This document shows positions 22,895 through 35,410 of a stretch of 64,000 nucleotides of DNA, one piece after another; within the stretch, counting starts at the first letter, position 1; each line of letters begins with the position of its first letter. Source of the DNA: Theocolax elegans (lineage: Eukaryota > Arthropoda > Insecta > Hymenoptera > Cerocephalidae); the NCBI GenBank assembly GCA_026168455.1, contig CM047431.1:23501365-23565364 (forward strand). Reading direction: 5' to 3'. A model generated the notes under the pieces. The model was not told the DNA's origin and searched no databases. It saw only the letters and a list, made by a program, of their open reading frames with translations. The translations under genes and the position numbers were made by a program.

Positions 22895-24136
22895 ATTATT
22901 AAAAAAAACTTTTTTTGCATTACATGCCCATTTTCATGAATTTGTAGCTCCCAGGGGATGCATTTTTCACTACAAACATAAATATGACTTTTTTTGTAAA
23001 ATTTTCTGAACCTTTCACTAAAAATACTTTTAAGGACATAAATGTATGCTGTCATACTCTTGTCAGCCATTTAAACCTTAAATAGTGAAAATCAGCAAGT
23101 CTGCTTCGGACTCTGGAAACCTAATACTGTTTAAAAAATGTCTTTTTATAGACAGAAACTGCCTTTAAATTTCCAGAGTGGGTCTAAATCATTAAGATCA
23201 CGTATGGTCAAAATATCTGGGAAAAGTGCCCGAAATATTAAAAGAAATGTATATTTGTTGCCTTGTAACGGTGAATCTATTAGAATGATCATTGTAAAAA
23301 AATTTATGAACTTACCTTGGAGTGGTAGAAAAGTATCTCCACTTGCTTCAATATCCATGTAATCTCCTGTAAGCTACTAAAAATACAAATATTATTATAT
23401 AGTTACAAAAAATTAATGTTTAAACATTTATAATGCTGGATTTTCAATTTTACAACAACTTTAAGAATTATGATACTAATCTGAAGGATTACTATAAAAG
23501 TATCAATATTATTATTATTATTATTATTCAGCCATACATTGTTAGAATTTTACAAACTTGTCACTGTCAATTAATCATATTAATCATTATAATGTCAGAT
23601 CTGATTTGTTGATATATTTTTTGTATTAACTACATATCTTGAGTTATTGTAATAATAATGTTAATATATTTATAGTAATCCTTCAGATTAGTATTATAAT
23701 TCTTGTAAGGGTTGTAAAATTGAAAATCCAGTATCATAAATATTTAAAAATTAATTTTTTATAATTTGTAATGGTGAGTAATATTAACTCACCATTATAC
23801 GATGTGACGCTGCACTGGGGATCAGGGTGCAGGTTAATGAGGGTCAGCAATTAATATAAATAAAATAGGTATTTATTATAAAAAATAATAATTATGGGGT
23901 GGCCGCCAGCCGCGTTATTACGCGACAACTAATCCGATAAATCGCGGGTTATCGCTAATTACTTGGAGCTGTGCTCCGCTGTTGATATCCCGGTTCGCTG
24001 TAGAGGAGAGGAAAGGGAAGGATGGGACCAGGATCTCGCACACACGTAATTCGGTACTCGGCGGTACCGTCGGCAGAGAGAGGTATTCACACACACCAAC
24101 CTTTGAAAAAATCCGTGACGCTCGGTCGGGAAGCTG

Positions 24137-24209
<73 letters not shown>

Positions 24210-24551
24210 CACACGCTCGCTATTTCCGGTACACCGGGAAGATTCGGCCTCTCGCGACTCGAATGTATCCGTTCAGAACGGCGGACCGTAGAGCTCTGCT
24301 CTCGGCGTACTCGACAGCTCCGTGTTCGTACCGCGCGCCTGCGCAGTACGTACTCGTGCGCGGCACCTTGATCTCGCGTCGCGCGAGCGAGTCGAGTGCC
24401 GCGGTGTTCAGGCTGTATCGGTATAAATCGGCTGTATGGTGTATGATGACCTGGTGCTGCTTCCGTCTCGGAGATGCTGTATACTTCTTCCTAGTTAATT
24501 ATTACCTCGTTCCTTCTAGCGTTATTCACTAAGTTGTACGGTGTGAGTTTC

Positions 24552-26618
24552 AGGTTGGAGCTTACCGTACAAACTGGCCGCCAAAAAGGCAAGGATTAGA
24601 GACATCGCAAGTAACATTCTAACAGATAGTGGATACACGATGACTTGGGAAGAAACAGCAAAACAGATACCAGACCAACTGTTCCCCGACGATGAAATAT
24701 ACTCAGAGACACAAGAGCAAGCGAATATAAGGCTGCAGAACAACAGATATACAGACGAATACAGAGAAACGGAGGAGTTTACAATAACAGAGATGGTACA
24801 AGTGGTAAAGAAAATGAAACCAGGTAAAGCTCCAGGAACAGACTGTTTCGATCTGACAATAATTAAAAGTGCTCTAGAGGTAGTCGGCGAAGATCTGTTA
24901 AAGTTATACAATAGCTGTTTAAAGTATGGCATCTTTCCGAACATGTGGAAAGTTGGGAAGGTCATTACTATTAAAGAAGGAATCGATAAAGATCCAAGTC
25001 TCCTAAGCTCGTATAGACCAATATGCCTTTTATCTATATTAGGCAAAATACTGGAAGGACTGATAATCAGAAAACTGGAAAAAGTAGTGGAACCCAGTCT
25101 TTCAGATAAACAATACGGCTTCAGGAAGAATAGATCCACAGAAGATGCGATAGTCTATGTAGTTAATAAAGTGAAACAATCCAACAAGAAGTACGTAATC
25201 ATAATGTTTCTTGACATTAAGGGAGCATTTGATAACGTATGGTGGCCAGGAGTACTGGAAAAGCTAAGACACATGAGATGCCCCTGGAGACTGTATGAAA
25301 TAATTAGGGATTACCTCTGTAATAGGAAAGTAATTATTTCCGAAGGTGGCAACTCTGCGAGTGAAGATGTGTACTGGGGCCGATACTATGGAACGTAGTG
25401 TTCGACGAAATACTTCACGCATTAGAAAGAGAAGGACATGAGACGATAGCCTATGCTGATGATCAGGCAGTGATAGTAAAAGGAGACTCCAGGAGAGAAC
25501 TAGAAATAAGAGGACAAGCTGCAATTGACATGATAGAGAGATGGAGCAAAAAGGTCAAAATGAAACATGCACCGGATAAATGTGGCATGCTCTTAGCCAA
25601 GGGAACATTCCATGAAAAATGTTACCCAGTAATTAAAATAAATGGCAAGAGAATTAAAAGACAGGAACCAGTAAAATATCTGGGAGTTTCATTTGGCAAA
25701 GGCTTACGTGTGCAGCATCATGTCACGGAGATCTCAATGAAAACTCTCAGAGGAATTTTCCAAAGGTTAGCAAGATTAGCTAGAGATGAGTGGGGCTTGG
25801 GCTATCGTTCTCTGGAAATAATATACAAAGGGGTATACATACCAATCATAACGTACGCAGCAGCAGGATGGTTTAAACTCGCAAATAATGTCCAAAAGAA
25901 AAAGCTCATAATGTCACAAAGATTTACTCTAATGAAGACAACGGGAGCATATAGAACCACTTCGGCTGAGTCCATCACAATGATAACGGGTCACTTGCCG
26001 ATAGATCTGGAATGTGAGAAAAGAATAGGAATGTATTACATAAGGAAGAACAAGGCATTTAAATACATGGAATACACATACCAGACGGTGGAGAATCCTC
26101 TACCAAGCAATGAATGGAAAAGAAAATACAATGCAAAGTGTGAATTGGACAAGGAATTGAGGAAAGTGTGGCAGTCGAGGTGGGATAACTCTATAAAGGG
26201 CAGACATACATATGAGATAATGCCAAACGTGGAAGAAAGAAGGAAAAAGACGTGGCTTAAACCGAGCAAGTACCTAATGCAAATACTCAGTGGACATGGA
26301 AGTTTTCAAACTTTCAGAATGCGATTTAACTTTGTAGAATCAGACCTGTGTAGCTGCGGAGAGACAGACTCCCCGGAACATGTTATATGGAAATGCGTGA
26401 AGTACGAACAAATAAGACTAAAGCACATGCAGGAGACAGAGGCAGGAATGAGAGACACAAAAGCCTTATTGGAAACAAAGGAAGGGACCGAGAGGCTGAC
26501 AAGGATGACAAAAGAAATCTTACTCGCAAAGGATGCTACGGAAATTCTAGAAAGAGATTTAGTCGTAGAAATAGTGGAAACTGAGGAAGCAGAAGAGTTA
26601 AGGGAAGAGAATGAGTGA
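24552..26618 (+). pseudogene. R1-clade ORF2: RT and C-terminal domain, broken
   Basis: The frame is open from the insertion point (WSLPYKLAAKKARI) through the RT fingers and palm: MKPGKAPGTDCFD, then YRPICLLSILGKILEGLI, then QYGFRKNRSTEDAI, then FLDIKGAFDNVWWPGVL, typical of R1 elements. At about 25350-25385 the frame shifts, and the glycine-rich 'PQGS' segment expected before LGP is absent, consistent with a small deletion. The next frame (25398-26618) has the catalytic YADD (25452-25463), the thumb, and a C-terminal CSCGETDSPEHVIWKC cysteine motif (26349-26396). No start codon is expected because the 5' part is lost. Confidence 0.9.
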
Positions 26619-27387
26619 GTAGGTTAGGGATAGACAATATTCCAGAAAGTAGATAGACAAGAGAAAAAGAGAGAGAAAAAGGAAAAGCATAAGTGAGAAG
26701 GGAATGAAAGTGGCTAAGTTAGAAAGAATTCCATTGTAACTAACAAATGGAGGAATAGGAAAGGAAATAGATACAGAGGTAATCAAGATAGCTTATCATA
26801 CTAGACAATAGGTAAACTAACACTTTCTATTAGATAGAATATAACTGACGAGAATGAATGACGATGAAAGAGGAAAAATGGCAATGGAGAGAAAGTAGAA
26901 AGAATGAAGATGAAAGATAAAGTTTGAAAGATAGTATGAAAGGGTATGAAAGTTAGGGAGAATGAACGGACGCTAGGTAGGAATTCCTTCTTTTATAAAA
27001 CTAGATAAACAATGAGAAATGAAAGTAGGGAAGAAGAAGAAAGAAGAGGAAGAGAGAAGATATTAGGAAGAAAGAAGAATAGAGTAGGAAGAGAAGGAAG
27101 AGAGAAGAAAGAAGTTGCAAAAATAGAAAGTCCTAGTCCCTAGTTCCCCAAAATTAGAAAGAATAAATAAAGTAAAAAGGAATAAAAATAAAAAAAAAAT
27201 AAAACCGAAGCACAAGAGAGAACATAGAAAGAGTTGAATCGCAAGAAAAGGAAAAAACAAATGCGAACTCTGGAAAGTTCCGTAGTCCAAAAACCGTCAC
27301 AGTCTAAGATAAGGAAGACAAGTAGATAGCAAAAGAGACGTGACAAGGACGACCGCCGGTATGCCAGAGGCGAGGTACGGCGGCAAT
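26619..27387 (+). other. R1-clade LINE 3' UTR
   Basis: About 770 bases of strongly purine-rich sequence (GA- and A-rich) between the ORF2 stop and the 3' hairpin. Non-coding. Confidence 0.7.
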
Positions 27388-27447
27388 GATCGATGCGTTA
27401 GGCATCGATCTAGCTCGGTTTTTTTTTTTATTTTTATTTTTTTTTTT
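27388..27447 (+). other. LINE 3' hairpin and T-rich tail
   Basis: A perfect 9-bp stem, GATCGATGC / GCATCGATC with a 5-base loop (27388-27410), is followed by TAGCTCGG and about 29 bases of nearly pure T up to the target duplication. The hairpin could be the element's own RT recognition structure. A T-rich sense-strand tail is unusual for a LINE. Confidence 0.7.
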
Positions 27448-28148
27448 GGTGTGAGTTTTAGGTACGAACTCACCCGCCGCCGCATCGCTGCTCGGGGCCG
27501 ATTCACCCCACTCCTCGACGATGTCAACCTCGGTGACTGATAGCCTCTTCCTCTACAGCTAAAGGTAAATACTTTGTCGTGGGGATTACGCACGTATGCG
27601 TATTTATTTTATATACTGTGAAAGAGGTCTGCTATATACGTTGTTTACGTATGACAACCTAACCTCATTCTACTCTATACTGTTCCTTGTACAGCTGTAG
27701 TATTTACATACAGCTGTATATCTTCTTCCTTGCTCCTCGTCCTCTTAATGCGTAATGTATTGATTATGTGGCTCTTTTACAGCTGTGTATTGTTGGCGTT
27801 GGAGGTTCTCCTGCTTCCTGCCTGGATACTACCTCATCGCCTTGACTGCTGTACTGTGAAGCTTCGGAGAGTCCTGGAGGCTTCCTGGTGATCGCCTCCC
27901 TTTGAGTATTTTGCTTGCAGTGTCAGATTCGGAGGAGCCCACCTAAGGTTCTGAGCTCGCCCTGGCCTTCAACGTCAAGGCCAAGTGTTTTATGTGTGCC
28001 GTGCTTGGGATAGGGTTTTAGTCTGTGAGGGTAGGTAGGTCTTATTTACTGTGCGGGTAGGTAGGTGTAGGGAATTATATATGGGTAGGTAGGTGTTCGT
28101 TGTGGGTTCGATAGCTCGCTTTGGACATGTGCAAAGCACATTGTCACA

Positions 28149-28167
28149 ACTCCCCCCCACCAAACCG
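28149..28167 (-). other. Gypsy-A polypurine tract
   Basis: On the minus strand GGTTTGGTGGGGGGGAGTT lies flush against the 3' LTR. A polypurine tract in this position primes plus-strand DNA synthesis. Confidence 0.85.
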
Positions 28168-28926
28168 AAATTACGCGGAAGTCGTAATTTCAATAAAATA
28201 ACTAAGTATTGCTAAGTTACAAAACAAAAAAAATAATTAGAATGCTGCTAATTACTATTCTGATTAAAATTTCATATGTTTATACTAATGCTAAAGTTGG
28301 TGGGGGTAATTACGCTTGCTTACTTAATGAATATCTAAATAGCCGGTGCTATTGGTACGGGGTATAAATGTATAGTCTCCTTGACTAGCTGCTTGGCTGG
28401 AAATCTGTGTATGTATACGCGCTGTATTGTGTATAACTTTTAGCTGCTTTTAAATAAATTAAAATTAATTTTAATATAACGACGACTGGCCCCAATACAT
28501 AAAATATAACATAATAAAATAGAATTTTCGCAATTGTTTGAGAGCTCTATCCCTACTCGCGATACTCTCATACTTCATACTTACATGATGGCAATCATAC
28601 TCATACTGTTATACAAATTAATATATAAATTTAGGGAATAATGAAAAATAATGAAATAATAAACATGAAATAATATAAAATACAAAAAGAAAATTAATAA
28701 GGTGTGGTGAATTATTACCTTCTGCTGCTTGTGAGTCCCTCGTTTTGAACTCTTTGTGTCAATTACCGTTTAATTGTATAATTACATATAATTTAAATTA
28801 TTTGCTTATTTGCTCTGCTTTATGATCGCCACTCTTTTTTGTTTGGGAATACTGCAAATGTGGGTTCATAACACTTCAACTTTGACTTAACAATTTATAG
28901 GGGAAAAGGGAAAATAAAAAAAAAAT
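28168..28926 (-). other. Gypsy-A 3' untranslated spacer
   Basis: About 760 bases between the pol stop and the polypurine tract. No envelope-like or other ORF. Confidence 0.6.
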
Positions 28927-31900
28927 TTATTTGATCTTTCTGGATCTTCCTCGTTTTAGAGGTGGGTTATTGCTGCTTGGGTGGTTTTGCTGTATATTTT
29001 GTGCTATTGGGCGCTGCGAAGGGGAAGAATGAGTTTTAGGTGTGATAACGTTTCTAGGAGGGATATAACGCTTTAGATCATTTACATAGACTTTGACCCT
29101 CCGCTTAGTATCTTCATCCTCAACTGTATAATAATTTGCTGATACAACTTCTACTACTCTTGCGGGGCCTATGTTTATTGGTGCCATTTTTGCTGTAAAG
29201 TGATTATCTTTTGACGACAATACCCTATTGCGTCGACATACTCGATCGCCAACTTGGTATTGTACTAGTCTGCGTCCTTTATTGTAGTGTCTAGCTTGTC
29301 TAGCCACTGCTGTGTCTATATGTCTTCTAACAAGATTATATATTGCTGGAAGTCTATGTAATCTTTCGATCCATGTTGCTGCATTTGGTGCAGGAGGGGG
29401 GTCTGAGGACTCTAGGTGCTTTCTTATAAGGGCTGTTGGGATAGGGTTTCTGCCAAAATTTAAAAATGCTGGGCTGTACTTAGTTGTAGAGTGGACGACT
29501 GTATTGAGAGCCAAGCAGAACTCTCCTAAATATCGATCCCACTCCCGATGATCTTCCTCAATGAAGCTGTTTATCATCGGGTTTAAATTTCTATTTACCC
29601 TTTCTACAGGGTTAGCTTGTGCGAAATAGGGCGGAATTAATGACTGTATAATTCCGTACTGCTGTAATTTTATCTGCATCTTGGCGATTCGCAAATTCTG
29701 TCCCATTGTCCGAAATTAGGTATTTGGGACAACTCCATCGGTTAATGACTAACTCATCGAACGCTTGGAGTACGCTTTTTGCGTCGGCTCGTCTTAACGC
29801 TTTCATTTCGACATAACGGGTAAATAAGTCCTCAAAAACAATTATGTACCTGAAACCTTACTTTGATGGTGGTTTCGGTCCCATTATGTCGACTGCTACT
29901 ACTGTCCAAGGTCCATCTATGTTTCTGCCTTCCATTATTCCTGCTGGAGCTTGCTGATTACTCTTATGAGCTTGACGCTCTTGATAAGCTCTCACATAAT
30001 TGCAAGTATCATAGTATATACCTGGCCAGTAGTAGTAGGTGGCTAATCTTGCATATGTTTTGTCATTTCCCAAATGACCTGCTTGCGGGGTGTAGTCCGC
30101 TTCATATAGAGCTTTCTTTCTATCAGCTGCTGACAGAATTAGCTTCCAAGCATCTAAGTCGGGGACTAATGGGTCTACGAGGGGATTGGGACGGTGTGCG
30201 TATAAAAGGTTGTCTTTTATACATAAATCAGGGTATTTTTGGGGAGATTTTATTACTGCTTGGATCTTCATTTGGTACCAAGGATCGCTTGTATAAATTG
30301 TGGCTGTAGCTGCTAATGCTGTATCTTCATATGCTCTTGAAAGTGCGTCAGGTACATTATGATATGCTCCTTTCCTGTGCACAAATTTAAATTTATAATT
30401 TTGCAGGGTTGTGTTCCATCGAGTCAATCTGCCTGTCGGATCCTTGATGTTATGGAGCCAGAGAAGGCTGTGGTGGTCTGTTACCACGGTAAATTCTTCA
30501 CCTTGAAGGTAACCTTTGAGTCTCTCAATAGACCACAATACTGCCAAACACTCCTTCTCTTTCACCGTATAATTACGTTCCGCTTTACTCAGTGTACGGC
30601 TAACCTAATATATAGGGTGTTCTTCACCATTTATTTCCTGGGTAAGCACACCGGCTATAGCGTAGTCGCTAGCATCGGTTTGGAGGCTAAGGGGAGGAAA
30701 AAATCGGGGCGGGCTAAAACAGGGGCTTGGGTAAGTGCTAGCTTCATTTTCTCGAATGCATCCTGCTGTTCCTGATGCCATTGCCATCTGACATCCTTTC
30801 GCGTTAAATAATTTAACGGTGCTCTGTATTCTGCTAATTTCCCGATAAACCTTGAATACCAACCAATTAAGTCAGTAAAGCGTCTGAGTTGCTTTAAATT
30901 GGTTGGGGCTGGATACTCTAGTATCGGTCGTATCTTATCTATATTTGTTTTGAGACCATCCTCATTAACAATATATCCTAGATAAGTTACTTCCGCGCAA
31001 CAGAATTCGGACTTTTCTCTGTTTATTTGTAAGTTTACCTTTTTGAGGGCGGCCAGTACTATTCTTAACCATTTTAGATGTTCCTCAAAAGTTTTGGCTG
31101 TAATTATCATATCGTCCAGATATGCGAACCCATTAGGCTCCCATTATGGCGTTATGAGCTTGTCCATCATTTTCTGGAAAATTGCAGGTGCAATCGATAG
31201 GCCGTAGGGGACTCGGGTAAATTGAAATAATCCTTTACCGGGAAGTGAAAAGGCTGTAATTTCGCGGCTTTCTGATGCTAGAGGGACTTGGTGGTAAGCT
31301 TGCGATAAATCAAGCTTACTAATGTAACGAATTTCTCTCAGCTGATCGAGAATGTCCATATTTCGCATAGGGTACGCTATTTTCTTGGTAACAGCGTTAA
31401 CCTGCCGGAAATCTATGCAAAAGCGGTATTTTCCGTTTGCTTTTGGAACTATAATTGGGCAACTGCACCACGGGCTTTCTGAAGATTCTATGATACCTTC
31501 CTTTAGCATTCTGTCAATTTCCTCGTATCCAGCCTGCAGCATCCTCGGCGAATAACGACGGTTTCGTTGACGAATATCTTCGGCACCTTGCACATCGATT
31601 TTATGGGAATCTAGGTTAGTTACACCTAGTGTTTTTGGTGTTGGGGGAATCATCTCATTTAATAGTTGCAGTAATCTCCTTTCTTGTTCCGCTGTAGCTC
31701 GTTTCAATCCTCCTATGCTTGCTAGTGCAGGTAAGCAACTAGAGTCTTTGCCATAAGAATAAAAATGATGAATGATACCTTTATCAGCCCACCTCGTATC
31801 ATTTAGGTAGCATACGTTCATGTTCGTTTTACGTTTAAAGTCGATACCTAATATGCAGTCATAATGCAAGCCGTCTGATACTTGGAAAGGCATTATAATA

Positions 31901-32080
31901 GTTTCACCATCTATTTCCATGGTTACATCTATTATACCTTGTATTGGTACAGCTGTACCATCTGCTACTTTAACGGCTGAATTGCTGGATTGTCTCAATT
32001 TATGCTGTAATATTCTACTCATTTCTCGCCCAATGCATGAGTGTACTGACCCATCGTCAAGTAAAGCTCTATGTTAAAGA
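28927..32080 (-). pseudogene. Gypsy-A pol: protease, RT, RNase H, integrase
   Basis: Minus-strand order. The protease has an LLDDGSVHS active-site region, in a frame shifted from gag and from its own upstream part, and ILGIDF further on. RT (32022-30655) has the usual CIDFRQVNAVT and SKLDLSQAYHQV segments. A TAA (31144-31146) precedes the catalytic YLDD (31111-31122). RNase H has QTDASD and TDHHSL with a frame change between. The integrase zinc region keeps one expected cysteine, but the second cysteine pair is altered (YQERQ). The integrase core shows VAVDIMGP, ISDNGTEF and NPVERVNR, with stops or frame changes near 29860 and 29700. Its C-terminus ends at 28927. The protein would have acted in a cytoplasmic particle and then the nucleus. 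Confidence 0.95.
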
Positions 32081-32219
32081 AATGGCGTGGATCGATGCCG
32101 GGTATTTGCTGTATTAGGGAATTATTTGCTGCTAAGTGGGAGGGTATTGACCCTTCTGGGTGTTTGGGTGAGAAAATACGGGTCTCTATTTTCTCTGGCT
32201 GTAGTTTCCCTGGCTTCTG

Positions 32220-34609
32220 TTTTTGTTGCAGCGGCAGTTTGCGTAATTTGTGCCTTGAGCACCGCAATTACGACAGGTAGCCGGTTCTGGACATTCAGCT
32301 ATCCAATGCCCAAGTTTATTACACCTATAGCAAGGCTCTTTAAATTTTCTTGGGTGGATTGGCTTTTGCTCTACGTAGTTTCGCGTGCTAAATTTATTTG
32401 GCTTGAACTCCTGCTTCTTTGGTGATTCAGCCCTTTGTTTAGTTTCCTGCGCTCGCTGCCAATAACTGCTATTTTTGTTATTCTTTACAGCTTCGCTGTA
32501 CTGTTTCGACTCTTGTTTAATGGGTGCTGTATATTTTCTTGCTGCTTGAGGGCTGTTTGGCTTCCATGGGTATTGGTGCTGTATTTTCTTTTGTGGATTA
32601 GTGTCTATAGGTGCTATGGATTTTGGGGGTACTACAATATTTGTGCATTGCTCTTAGGAAACTACTGCTAATTTACGGGTTTTCGGTTGCATAAGATCAA
32701 CATATGCGTACTTCGCTAAGCCGTAATTTTGAATGACTGGTGGAGGTTTGTACGTTTCATCCATCAAACGTCTTGCTTCCTCCTTTTTACCAAGTCGTTG
32801 CAGCTGTATGAAATTATCGAAATGGTGTCTTTCGATTGTTGTTCTGTAGCTAGGATGCAGGTTCCGATACGCTCTATCCAGCTGTTCGGATTGAGGTATT
32901 GTTGGCTTGACCTGGTCTAACATGCCTCTTAGCTTGGTGTGGTATGTGGAAATATCCTCATTCGGTCCTTGTGTTCTATTTTCAATAGCTTGTCTAAGCT
33001 GGCTCTGCGTTTCCTCCGTCCCATATTGTAGTCTTAGTGCATCTACAAAGTCTAGGTAGTCTTTTCAGCTGCTTTTCTCACGCCTGAACCATTCCCATGT
33101 TTCGTCATCTAAGACTGATGGCAAAGCTTTAAATATATCCTGAGTCGAGAGACCATAACTTTCTCTACATACCTCAAGATTCGATAAGAATGTCTCCAGA
33201 TCATTCTTTTTCGCTCCCTTAAATTGGATGTGGTGGCGTGAGAATATTTGTGCTGTCCTTTTTTCTCTTATAAAGGTAGCATCTACTAAGCATGTTTCAT
33301 ACGAACGGCTGTACCTGAATGCTGGGTTAAACGTACTTTGCTGTGGCTGTATGTGTGGGTTAGTTGGGATTAAGTACGTTTCATTGTTTTCCTGGTGCAC
33401 TGGTGATCTGCTATGCTGTCTATTTTGCTGAGTGCTGTGTATTTCTATTAATTTGCTGTATAATTGCTGCATTTGCTGTATTTGCTGCTCCAATCGTCTG
33501 AATTGTTCATTATATTTATTTTCGAGCTCTTTCTCATTATTTTGTGTCTTTTCTTTTGAGACGTTGGGTTCTGTAACTCCATCGTCTTCCCAATGAACAC
33601 TCTGTACATTCCTATGTACATTGCTTAATTGCGTGCTGCTTCTGGGGTTATGTCCGTTTCCGCGTACCTGATTGACTCTTGACTCCTGGGTCGCTAATTC
33701 GGGTTCTGTATTGCTGTGCGGTGTCGTATTTGCTCGGCTTACTGTTCTAGGTACGAGTGCAATAGGGGAAAAAGGGCTTGTGCTTATTGGACGAAAAGCT
33801 GAGAGTTGGATAGTTTGGGTTGATCTTGGTCGGGTATCTGTATAAATATGTATACTGTATGTGGTAACTGGAAATGTATATTGGGTAAATAGATTATCTA
33901 TGAGGTCTGGGTTTGTGGGAGATGAAGGGGCTAAAGTGTGGATGGGATAATACGAAGTCGAATTTATGCTTAACTGTGTCGTTGTTAAGCTTGGTATTGT
34001 GTGCGTTAATTCCATCATCGAATTATCGCAGACTGGTGACGGTGGACTCAATCTATATGCTGTAGATTGAGCTTGAGCACGATTCGCTACGTTTCTTATC
34101 CTTAAATTTTCATTATTTAATCGCTGTAAATTTTCGACCGTGTTGCTGTTTTCCCTCACAGCCGATTGCATTTCCGATCCGATTTCGATTATAGAGATTG
34201 GATCTCGGTACTGTCCTCTTGATTGACCGGTTGGCAATTGAATATAAAGCATTCGTCTTGCTTTACTGCTTCTTTCTGGGGCTGTATCTATAGCGATAGT
34301 GGGGATATTTCCTCTTTCTGACTGCGTTAGGGATAAATCTGTTTCTATAATTGGGTTGGCCTCGTCTACTGCTGCATTCCAGTCAGCAGACGATGGTCCG
34401 AAATTACGTCTAATTTTGTACCTAGCTACCCTATCTCTAATAATTTTGCTATCTGCGTCTATGTTTATTCCGACTTTGCTCGCGTATACCGTGATTCTAC
34501 CATCACTGGTATTATTAATACTGTGTCGTATTACACCGGCACCTACTGCTGGTTGTAACACCGATAAGTCTTCTCCCAAAATTAAATCAAGGTCATCACC
34601 GTGAGACAT
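32220..34609 (-). pseudogene. Gypsy-A gag
   Basis: Starts at the ATG at 34609 and runs 514 codons to a TGA (33065-33067), after which the same capsid domain continues without other obvious damage to about 32654. A zinc knuckle of the C-x2-C-x4-H-x4-C type (CYRCNKLGHWIAEC, 32291-32332) follows, and a second one (CRNCGAQGTNYANC) lacks the histidine. The N-terminal half is polar and low-complexity, rich in S, T, N and Q. The protein would form the particle core and bind RNA. At least one frame change lies between the capsid and the knuckles. Confidence 0.9.
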
Positions 34610-35391
34610 TTGAATTAATTTATTGTTGCTTATTTTCTCTTAATAATTAAATAAATATTATTACTAATAGCTCTTATTAGCTCGATTGCCTTGAAATTTC
34701 TTAGCTCTTGTTTAATTATATCTAAATTAAATTAAACACACCAAGCAGAAATCCAAAAATACCAATGAAAGAAGAAAAAAAAACAATTTTCAAGCTAAGC
34801 TAATTAAATTAGATTTAATGTGATAATAGCAATGGAAATTAATATGCTTAAAAAAAAATAAATTATAAATTATGCTTCAAGCAGCTTGAGTTATAATTAT
34901 AACTATAAATTGCTAATTGGTTATCAATTTATATTTATTACAATTTAAAGAAAAATAATAAAAATTATATTCTTTTATAGAAGCACTTAAAAAAAAATTA
35001 TTAATACTTGGTTAATATAGCTGTATGGGTTAGAAGGATAGGGAAAATGAATTATATTAATTTTATATTAACCAGCGTACGGAAAAAAAACAAAACATAA
35101 CCAATTATGTAAAGCAGTGCAAATATTATATAAAGAACAAACAAATTTATTTTTCCGTGCACGTGCTCAATTTATTACTTATGCAAATGGCCGTCAAAAT
35201 GGCCGACCGGCTTCTTCCGGTGTGTGTGCGAGCTTGCTTGAAGGAAAGGAAGGGCAATATGGCTGCTTTTGCGTCGCGCGTCGACGCTTATAATTGCAAT
35301 TCACTCATTTTTAATACACAGAAAAGCAAAAATGCTGTACGCCACTTTACGCTAAATTATTTACAAAAGCAAAAAGATCCCTTACAACAAA
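34610..35391 (-). other. Gypsy-A leader
   Basis: About 780 bases between the primer-binding site and the gag start, AT-rich and non-coding. They would hold the packaging signal. Confidence 0.6.
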
Positions 35392-35409
35392 CAACTACGT
35401 TGGGCGCCA
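35392..35409 (-). other. Gypsy-A primer-binding site
   Basis: On the minus strand the 5' LTR ends in CCCA and is followed after one T by TGGCGCCCAACGTAG. This start is used by many gypsy elements and usually assigned to a tRNA-Lys primer. Confidence 0.8.
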
Positions 35410-35410
35410 A

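Larger units (their letters stand above)
24551..27447 (+). mobile_element. 5'-truncated R1-clade LINE
   Basis: The 2897-bp insertion is flanked by an 11-bp duplication, GGTGTGAGTTT (24540-24550 and 27448-27458). The uninterrupted site is visible in the other gypsy-A LTR at 36111-36121. The insert begins inside ORF2, so the endonuclease is gone, and runs through RT to a purine-rich 3' UTR, a short hairpin and a T-rich end. The encoded RT and C-terminal cysteine motif are R1-like. 5' truncation is the normal result of incomplete reverse transcription. Confidence 0.9.
23803..28148 (-). repeat. Gypsy-A 3' LTR, holding an R1-clade LINE
   Basis: It starts TGTGACGCTGCACTGGGGAT and ends GCACATTGTCACA. 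Excluding the LINE and one TSD copy it is 1438 bp, against 1402 bp for the other LTR. Most of the difference is a (TC)n run of 64 bases (24141-24204) against about 19 (35750-35768). Confidence 0.95.

Noticed and set aside
23918..24371. Long frames with Arg-Glu or Ser-Leu repeats over the TC run
   Set aside because: They are translations of the (TC)n microsatellite in the gypsy-A LTR. The same frames recur in the other LTR at 35526-35943.
29863..30775. Plus-strand frames of about 140 codons
   Set aside because: They are antisense to gypsy-A RNase H and integrase, which have clear motifs.
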